Assembly: GCF_041146795.1 (NCBI RefSeq)
Contig: NC_135177.1
Span: forward strand, 24,990,060-25,054,059
Reading direction: 5' to 3'
Origin: Maylandia zebra
Taxonomy: Eukaryota; Chordata; Actinopteri; Cichliformes; Cichlidae
Length of the DNA stretch: 64,000 nt
Shown here: positions 55,441 through 64,000 of the stretch, piece after piece
Layout: the number at the start of each line of letters is the position of its first letter
Position numbering within the stretch: the first letter of the stretch is position 1
The notes under the pieces: generated by a model
The model's database searches: none
What the model was told of the DNA's origin: nothing
What the model saw: only the letters and a program-made list of their open reading frames with translations
Program-made: the position numbers and the translations under genes

Positions 55441-58400
55441 GTTTGTTTTTGGACAGATGTGTGTTTTTATTTATGATCCTGAAGAAACACACTGAAACAT
55501 CTGTAAAACAAAAAACAAAAGAAACCAAACTCAGTGTTTTTTTACAGATATTTTCCACACTTTTAGACAGTATATCATGTAAGGAAGTATGAGGGAACAA
55601 TTTGATTTATAAAATCTTTAACTTTATAAAGAATCTACAGAATCGTTCGATGAGGGGGAAAAAAAGAAAATAAGGGGCATTACAACCAGAAAGCTGATTT
55701 TCTTGTAACATAACAGATGTTGATTTGTGGTGAATAGATGCGAGTTATTTCCTGATGGTCGGTGAGGTCTTTGAGTTTTCCCTGGGCCTACTTCGAGGTA
55801 ATGAAGTCCTCTGATGTAGCCCAACACGCTCCTTGGTCACATGAATAAATGATGTAAATGTCGGCAAAAGGGCACTTTTTGAAGAGCCACCTCATTTCAC
55901 TTAGTGACCCTTCACAGGCTTTGACTTTTTCTAATTAGTGCATGTCATTTTCAGCCAGTTAATTATCCTGAAGGTTAGACAACACCCAAACAACTCTTAT
56001 AATTAATTTATAAAATGTTGTATCTTAGCAGTTATGTTTATTTAGGTTGCTCTAATAGTGCTATATAAGAAAGCTATAAAACCTATAAGACTCTTAAATA
56101 TTTAATACACTGTTGCATCCATGTCACAACGCTTAACGCTGTCTTTAAAGACGCCACCATTACTGGATCGGTTAAGAGCACTCTGGCAACACCCCACGTC
56201 TAAAAAGCTGCTGAGTGTACAAATGAAGTTTTATTATTGAGTTGCCATCATGGAGAACAGTAAGCGGCACCAGCCCTCTGGGAAAAACCTGATAGGGCCA
56301 TTTCTACTCTGTTCAGAGTGTGCCTTGTTTGATGGCCAGCTAAACTGCCCCAGGCTTGCCTTGGGGAAAACTGAGATTTTTGAAAGCCCGGTTCTCACCA
56401 CGCCCAGCCTCAAAGCAAAACCAGCGACGTGATGCCCACAGGGATCCCCAGACACTCTGCTTAAGAAGTCTGCAAAACTACTGAGGTCTAACTCAAAGGA
56501 TGCTGCCATGTTCCTCCTCTGAACAATGACTCCCTCTTGGATGGCCCCTGCCACTATGAGAGATTTGTTTGTCAGAGAAATTGGGACGCATATCTGGAAC
56601 GCTCAGGAACATAATGCTCACAAATATCCAAGGACGAGACAACACGTCCCGCCGTTATTTCTGTCCAGCAGCTATCTGCTGCAAAACTCTTCATGAGGCT
56701 CCTCCATCACCTTCTGATAGTTTTTTCTGTGAAGAGCAAGAGAATTAGGTTGAAGTTGGTACGAGCACTGATAAATCTCTCCCAACTTTCCAAGAAACCA
56801 TCAAATCTTCTTGGAAAGTCTTCTGATCAGTCAGGATTAAAATGGTGCTTAATTGTCTGGTGGTTAAGAATCAAGAAAAACAAGCAGCTAGCTTTGCCTA
56901 CTGCTCCTTCTAATGCACACTAATTATTAACACAATGCATTTTGTTTTACAAGCGCCTCTTTTTACAGGACATGCTTCAGAGAGGCTTTGGGGTAACTAT
57001 CTACTCCCAGCTTCATGATCTCTTGCCAAGAGATCATTTGTGTCACTTGTATGTTTGTGTGCAAATTCACACAGCTAAAAACATTTTGCAGGATTGGAAG
57101 GTAGAGGTCATGATGGTGGTGGTGCACAAACAGTGGAAGAACTCTTTAAATGATGTGAATCTGGTGTGTGTGTGAGGTTGTGATCTCGCAGTGTCCTTCT
57201 AGTGTCTTTATGGCAGGCTATCAGCAGCTAACTGGCTGCTGGTTCCAGCTTTTTAATCTTACACACAGGCGCGAACATTATTCATCAAACTCTGCAGGAA
57301 AGCGAATAAGTGCATCACTCAAAAGTCAAACTATTTCTTTGAAGAACACTTTCACCTTCTGGTGATCGAGGTAGCACTACAGGTAAAGGGTCTCTTTGAA
57401 TCTGATTGCCAGCCATACCAAACTCCCAAAGTCTGCCATGTTCCCAGCCTAGGCTACTGCTGACCCAGAGAGCCCACGCCCCATCACCGCCGCCACAATC
57501 ACCCCTCCTTTGCGGCTTCAGCAGAGCTTTCGGTCAAAAAAACTCCCTTCATGTCTCTCAAATCTACATCCAAGAGAAGCTTTTGTAGATATTTTAAAGC
57601 ACGTGGTAGGGTAGGGAAACTATCCGACCAGTAGAAGCTGAGGCAGAAGGGAACCAGTGATGGAGTCAATTTTTTATTTTATCAATCGACCACTTTCAAC
57701 ATCTGTTTTCATTTTCTGTTACCTACAACATAACTTGGAGAAAACTAAATAAATCTGGCATTTTTTGTACACCACAGCTCCGTGCACATTTGGTGAAGTG
57801 AATGTTCAGCTGATTGCCTAAACCACTTCATCGAGACATCAGAGGTGGTTTTGTGTTCGATGGTGCAAATTGTATTGGGGTGCAAAAGCTAATGTAATAC
57901 TGGGTTGTGTGGCAGGGGACTGGTCATCATCCCGCTGAAGACTTAATTCCACTGTCCGCAGGTGTTCTTCTCACCTCCTTGATTGGATGGAGACTCAAGT
58001 CATCTCATGGTAGCTCAGGCCTAAATCAGTCTCCTATCGAAACGTGTCATCTAAAGCTGATAGACACTATAGCCTTCAGTCGGCCCGCTGGGGATGCTGT
58101 TATTGTACGTATACCCTGCAGCACATCGTACATTCCTCTGATGGGGGAAATGCTGTGGCTTTTATTGAGGGGGAAAAAATTAGATTAGGTGATTCTTCTC
58201 CGAAGCCATCTTCCTTGGTTTACCTCTCCGTGGTTGGTAGTCAGTCGCAGCAGAGTCCACGCAAGCCTTTTAAAATACAACATATGAGCACTTTTTTTTT
58301 CTTTTTTAAGATGCCTGGATGTGAGGTTGAGGTTGGAAGTGTTGTTACAAAAAGTGATTTCCGGTACTTTCAAAAAAAATGTTTTGTATTTAAATTGCTG

Positions 58401-59090
58401 CAAATGAATTGTTGGCCTGTAATCTGCAAAACATATATCAAACATCTCTCTCATGAAAGATATTAAGTTATTTTGAGCCATAGACAACATTCATGTGACA
58501 GGGTAGAAGCTGCAATCAGTTATTGGAAAAGTGACTTTTATATTCCCTTTATTTACCCTGCTAAAAAGCCTCATTGGCATTAAAAATGTCTTTTAAAAAG
58601 AGGGATCTGGTCAAGACAGCAGCAAAAATTGCAATAAAAATAACTTAACAACTCTACAGAGATGTTTTAGGTGGGCAAAAAAGACTGGATTGGTTACAGT
58701 GTGTATACAGTAACACGAAACCCTATAGGTACTTGCAAAATAGGTCATTTCTTGTATTGAGGGATTATTTTATATATAATCCCTCAATACATCACGTTAA
58801 CTGCAGTCTTTTACCAATATAAGCAAAGAGATTGCACATTAAAAAAAACACAAAAAAACACCGGAAATATTTTTTGCCACAACACTGAATTGGTAAATGA
58901 AATACGACATAAAACCTCATTTCAGTCACCCTGTTTGAGACCTCATGCTGAGCAGAAGGCAGTGATCTCCGTCTGTCTGTGTGTGTCGCTTTCTTCTGCT
59001 ACCTGCAGGTGGCAGCATAAAGATGCATGACCAATTTGCGAAGGCCTCATATTCAAAACAGCAGAGCTGGTGAAAATCAGCTCAGCGGCA
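55441..59090. other. Intergenic, no gene recognised
   Basis: No supportable gene. A perfect 15-bp stem hairpin lies at 58754-58790. Open frames at about 56234-56554 (-) and 57907-58188 (+) have no domain I recognise. Confidence 0.5.
58754..58790. repeat. Perfect short hairpin
   Basis: GTATTGAGGGATTAT (58754-58768) and ATAATCCCTCAATAC (58776-58790) are exact reverse complements around a 7-nt loop. The stem is shorter than a typical pre-miRNA; it could be a small transposon scar. Confidence 0.85.
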
Positions 59091-61420
59091 TCATGTCAGA
59101 ACCGCACGCGTCAAGAAGTTACAGAAGTTGGAGTGGAATCTCCTTCAGCGTTGATTCAATCTGATGTTTAACTGCGGGAACTTTGCTGCTTCTTTTATGC
59201 GCGTTTTAACCGGATTATTATGCAGGGCGTCTCAGATCTAGGGTCACGCCGGGCCTTTTAAACGTCTCTCAGCCGCAAAACAAACCTGCTGCCGTAAAAT
59301 TAAAGTGGCAAAACAGCAGTCACAGCGTGACGTTTGTTTGTTTGTAATTACGCCTCCGAAATGCTGCTGATTGCTCATTTACCTCTGATGGGGGGCGTGA
59401 CCCCCCTGCCTGCACTATTAGACGACTGTCTCGCCTCGCCTCGCTCACCGCTTCCTCGCCCTCTCTCACGCACGCGCTTCTTTCTCCTCAGCAGCACCAC
59501 AGCCACCGGGTCGCCATGGAAACCGCTGAGAGACATACGTCGAGGGTGAGGGATGGAGAGAGAAAAAGGGACAACGAGGGACAGAGAAAGAGAGAGAGAG
59601 GGGGGAGACATGAAAAGGTTAGTGTGTTACCATATGACAACACCCCACCCTCTCCTCACCTCTAACCCCCCCAAACCCACACCCACAGCCCCTCACTTTA
59701 ATGCTGAGCCCCTAACCCAGAACAACTGCCCCTCCACACAAACACACAGTGGCCCCCCTTACACGTACCTCTGCCTCCCCCGTATCCTCCTCTCCCCCAT
59801 CATTTTGCTCTCCATCCCTCTCTTGTCCAGACAGGCTGCTCGCATGGCGGGGATGGAGACGTTCACCGATGGAAGCACTGGTAAATTTTCACACCCACAA
59901 AAACAAAAAGAAAAAAGAAAATTATTCTAAGGGGCGGAAGTGCAGGGACTTAACTATTTTCCTCCATGTGTCTTTTCACCCTTTACTGTCTTCAGCTGTG
60001 CTGTACACTTCCTCCTTCTCACCTTCTCACATCACAATCTTTCTTTTCTGTGTGAATTCAAGAGGGTTTTTTCTGTCCACTTGCGGGGGAGCCCGACTTT
60101 TCCTCATGGCAGGGTCCTGGGGAAAGGCAGTGCAGGGAAGAGAGAGGGGTAGAGAAATATCGGTCCTAATGATTTTTTGTGCGGGGCTGGGCTTTTTCTT
60201 TCTTTTTTTTATTGATTAGAACGAAATTAATTCACAGGAGCAGCCCTCGTGTTCCGACTCTCTCTCTCTCCCTCGCTCCCTCTCTCTCCCTCCCTTGCTC
60301 CTTTGCTCCGTGGACGAATAGCGTTGTGTCTTCTTGCCTGCTCTGCATGTTGTATGATCGCGGGAATATTTGATTCAGAATGTGCTCGGTGTTATGCATA
60401 GCCCATACGGAAACCACGCTGCAGCTGCATACCTGCAGTGCTTTCACGGTGTGCGAATATTACGCACGTTGTTAATCTCATAAACACAGAAAGATGGGTG
60501 TGTGTGTGGTTTGTTTCCATTGTTGCTGATCGCATTTTTATTTTTTTTATTTTTTTACATGTAGCCCTCACATTTGAATTCATGCACGTCACGCCGCCGT
60601 CTGGGTCTGGGCTTGAAGGAGAATTAGTGCTCAAATCGAGACATCTCCAGTAATTTTCTCTACTCAGTCTCCATTGTTCCGCTGATTCGTCTTCGCTGTG
60701 TATTCTCTTTGTTGTTTGGCTCATAATTGTGACAAAAAAAGATAGGCCACGGCTCGTTTGTGCGCTCTTTCCGCACACGCGGGTGTGAGCGCGACTGCAG
60801 GCCAGCTGCGGTTAATGGGCAACCTGTGTCTTAATTCGTGCATAATGTAAGGCAGCAGTTTACAGGCAGATTCTCTCCCGCTGTGGGTTTTTTAATCAGT
60901 GTGGTCGATATTTGCTCGTCGGTATCCCAATGTCCGCACATAGCAAAGAAACACCTCTGGGTGGCGAGGGTCTGATTCGCCGCCGAAGGGAAATCGATGG
61001 ACAGACTGAGTTAATTATGAGAAAATCAATTAAAAGGAGGGGATCTGTGGGCTTTATAAGGCCGAGCAGGAGGCTCGAGTCGGCAGAGGAGAGGAGGGGA
61101 GCAGCCGGTGCTTACCTCTGTGCATGGTCGCTGCGCGATGCCCCCGCCGATCATTTGGCAAACCGCTGTGCTGCAGCCTTGACTTACACCGTGTGGAAAC
61201 GCCTCTGCGTGGTATCACATAGAGCACACCACCGGCATGACTCTTGGCGATCCCCCCAAAATCATCAGATACCCCCGATTCTTTGGCCAGCTGTTGATTT
61301 TGTTTACGCACAGTCCTGCTCTGATCCACACCCCAGCGTCTGCTGCGGGTTCGTTCAGCTGTGTTTTCCACACACACACCTCTTTCCTTTTTGACCTTTG
61401 CTCTTCTTAAAATATGAACG
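59091..61420 (+). promoter_or_regulatory. GC/CpG-rich candidate promoter region
   Basis: This stretch is clearly richer in G, C and CpG than its surroundings (for example around 59400-59540, 60740-60800 and 61050-61300). It holds candidate donors GTGAGG at 59546 and GTAAAT at 59881, and a TATAAGG at about 61054. It may be the 5' end of a + strand gene continuing outside the window. No product can be named. Confidence 0.35.
59831..59880 (+). other. Candidate 5' coding exon of an unidentified gene
   Basis: A pyrimidine tract ending TTGTCCAG precedes 59831, and GTAAAT follows 59880. Inside is ATG at 59844, reading MAGMETFTDGST then a split codon. An upstream exon could end at 59545 (GTCGAGG|GTGAGG). 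I do not recognise the protein. Splice-site fit over 50 nt can occur by chance. Confidence 0.22.
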
Positions 61421-61634
61421 TGATCAGATCCTGTTTAGGGCCTGCATGTCGCATCTTGACTAAAGGTTTCTTCTGAAAACTTTGTCCCAAGCCTCGATCA
61501 ATTCCATTGATGCCTCTTTATTTATTTTAGGGGATAGAAATGAGCTGCGTAATTACTGCTGCAGACTCAGCACCAGCGCTTTAGGACAGGGCCGAGTTCA
61601 AGTTCTTTGGAGTCATTTGCAACTTGTGACACTC

Positions 61635-61699
<65 letters not shown>
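61635..61699. repeat. (GT)n microsatellite
   Basis: A pure GT run of about 32 units is read directly. Confidence 0.97.
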
Positions 61700-61700
<1 letters not shown>

Positions 61701-64000
61701 GTAATATTAAAAAAGGCCCAGCATGTATGAAGAAGTGTTAACCACAGCGCACAGATGACTTTAAACCCCATAAGACTAAGACACACGTTATGGTCAACCG
61801 ACAGTTCTCCTCACAGACCGCTGCACTGAAAGAGAAAACAAAGAAACGGGGCGACTTTCTTTTCGTATTTACCAATCACGTGTTTCACTCTATTATTTCA
61901 CCCAGTTTGCATTTTCTGATTCTCATATTTAGAAACTTGTGTCTCATTAAAACTCTCCGACTTATTGCATATTCACAGCCGTGGCATCGAGGAACAAGTT
62001 GGGCTGTTTTTTTTTTCAAGACAAGAGAACTTAATTCACACCTGAACTTAATATAGGTTTATTATTATTATTGTTATTATTTATTTGCATTGCCTTCTCT
62101 GTTTTTTGGTTATCATATAAAATTTATGCAGACGCCTTATTTTCATAATTATTCGTCCAGATTTATTTAAATATTTTATTTGATATTCTCTTATGCGCCT
62201 CATAATAATAAATTATTTAATATTCAGTGAATTATACTTTGAATTGGAGCCTCCTCATTATCGTTTCTCATAATAGAATAGAATAGAATAGAATAGAATA
62301 GAATAGAATAGCCCTTAAAAATCAAACACGTAGTGTTCATCTATCAGAATGTGTGATTTTCCTTATTACAATTATCTGCATTTTTCATTAAAAGTGAATA
62401 TCTTAAATTTATTATTTGGGGAAGCTATGGTTGAATTAAAAACCCAAACTTTTAAAAAGTATCAATTTTAATTTGATGAAAACTTTGCATAAAGTTTTAG
62501 GCTAAATAGATAAACTGCCTCCGAACCGTTTCAGCAGCACTGACAATATTTGTTCAGTTGAATATTTCAGATTTCATCTCGCTTTTTCCTCCTGGATGAG
62601 TTAATTTTCACATTTTATTTTGATATTTCTTTCTGGGAATATTTAGATATTATTGTGCTTTTTTGCATAAACTGTGAATATTTAAATATTCGAGTTTATT
62701 TCACCGTCATTTTCACAGTTGTTGCTTCAGCTTGTTAAAGTCGTATGCACGATATTCAAATTAGAATCCACAGCTGATTTTAAACCAGTAGAGAGGGAGT
62801 CACTGAGAGGCTGATGTGACGCCTGCAGTTTAGAGGCAGCCATTTATTTATTTCGACTTAAATTTCAAAGTTAACTTTAAAAAAAATTGCTGCAAAGTTC
62901 AGTAAAATTTAGAAACCGTAGCTGTCTTATTCAAACACGAGGCCTCGTATTTAATATACATTTGAATGTGTTATCAATTCATGTGCTGATTTCGATGTGT
63001 CGCACTTCAAAAACTGTTAATTACGGAAGTGTTATCAGTAAGATCAGCCCAGCGCAGGGCACACAGTCGACACTCGAATTATGGGAATATAGTTCTGACG
63101 AGATTTGTAATTTAGGATGAGACCTGAGCAGCCAAATGGTTTTATTTCTTTTTTATTACATAGGTAAGAGGCAAAAAAGAAATGTTTAAATGTAGGTGCT
63201 TCTTTAAAAAAAAAAAAGGAAACGCTTTTGTTTTAGCATTTTTCTGAAGTTTTTATAAAAACCAGGAATCACATATAAGGAATCTTACACACACATGGAA
63301 ATTTAAAAATAAAACCTGCGCTCTCTTTTAAATATATAGATTTTTGTTCATTTAGCATTTGTAAAGGAGCGTGTTCCTGGGAGATTTTATTTATACTTTA
63401 TATATTATTTAATGGGACTGAGCTGGCACCCTGACACCCTGTCCTGCACCTTATCAACTTCAAACAGACCACAAAACCGATACGTTCAATTTTATGGTTT
63501 ATGTTAACGTGCATGCAGCCTGCTTCAAAGCTCATTTCATAAACGGTTTATTGGCTCAGGTTTGATGGTAAACAGCGCGATCGTGCCGGTGGGCTTTGAT
63601 GTACATTTTTCTGTACGTTTTTTTTTTTTTTTTTTGGTCACTGGGCCACTTCAGTCGCTATCAGGCACCAGAGGCGATACAAAATAATCCGTTTTCTGCG
63701 CACGACTCTCCTCCCAAATGGTGCGGCGGCTCTCCGTGGCCCTGCTCACAATGCGCTAATGACCTCTGGGTCAAAGGTCGTTTGGCCAGTTCCTCAATTA
63801 AGGCGTTAAGATTGCAGTTGCACGATGCATCGCTGTTGTGAAGCGAAGGGACCAGAGGCCGGTATACAGAATATTAGGATTTCTAGTAGGTAAATTTCGC
63901 ACCTCTGAATGTTCACCAAAGTGCAAAACACGTGTTTTAATAGTTTCTGTTAGAATTCAGTTTGTTTTTTCCTCACATCGTTTTGGGAACAAAACTGCAT
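61700..64000. other. Non-coding right flank
   Basis: AT-rich sequence with an (AATAG)n pentanucleotide microsatellite at about 62270-62312 and T and A homopolymers. No gene recognised. Confidence 0.5.
62270..62312. repeat. (AATAG)n microsatellite
   Basis: About eight AATAG units in tandem, read directly. Confidence 0.95.

Noticed and set aside
56234..56554. Minus-strand frame of 106 codons
   Set aside because: No recognised domain, no repeat ends and no splice context; open length alone is not enough.
59375..60219. Several overlapping frames in the CpG-rich region
   Set aside because: They are Ser/Pro/Leu- or Arg/Glu-rich low-complexity translations of purine/pyrimidine tracts and GC-rich DNA; none has a domain.

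Overview
This is vertebrate, almost certainly teleost fish, nuclear DNA. Coding sequence is split by GT-AG introns, there is abundant (CA/TG)n microsatellite, and the region is heavily loaded with fish-type DNA transposons. A percomorph such as a cichlid is plausible, but the sequence alone does not fix the species.

Three host genes are clear. (1) Positions 21093-30468, + strand: 21 coding exons of the Na+/K+-ATPase catalytic alpha subunit. The N-terminus (YGKSDSYRVATTQDKDDRS) and the neighbours point to ATP1A3. Only the tiny first coding exon (M-G) was not found. (2) Positions 36090-34506, - strand: a complete five-exon CDS for RABAC1 (prenylated Rab acceptor 1, PRA1 family), tail-to-tail with ATP1A3. 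(3) Positions 39685-50673, + strand: a complete four-exon CDS for DEDD2 (death-effector-domain DNA-binding protein 2), head-to-head with RABAC1 across a probable bidirectional promoter at about 37.5-38.1 kb. ATP1A3, RABAC1 and DEDD2 lie in one neighbourhood on human 19q13.2, so this is a conserved synteny block. A GC/CpG-rich stretch at 59.1-61.4 kb may be the promoter of a further + strand gene whose body lies beyond the window.

The rest is mobile-element archaeology. Positions 1366-2629 hold a hAT element with its own nested MITE. Positions 7034-20733 are a 13.7 kb nest: a small hAT (8-bp target duplication) contains a pogo-like remnant and a 12.3 kb ISL2EU-type element with THAP and SWIM-domain gene remnants. 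That element was itself hit by a PIF/Harbinger element, a Tc1/mariner element, another hAT MITE and a long palindromic MITE. The DEDD2 intron 4 carries a hAT inside a hAT, 53.1 kb has a SINE-like insertion with a perfect 12-bp target duplication, and 54.2-55.4 kb is a broken DIRS-type tyrosine-recombinase retrotransposon.

The genes are ordinary housekeeping or neural genes. The Na+/K+ pump acts in the plasma membrane, RABAC1 in Golgi/endosome vesicle traffic, and DEDD2 in the nucleus or nucleolus in apoptosis signalling. No shared pathway is implied by their proximity. I did not find a clearly new biological system. The observations most worth a second look are the layered ISL2EU element with a run of minus-strand micro-exons, a signal-peptide-like exon inside a MITE, and an unexpected Gln-to-Leu change next to a weak splice donor in ATP1A3.
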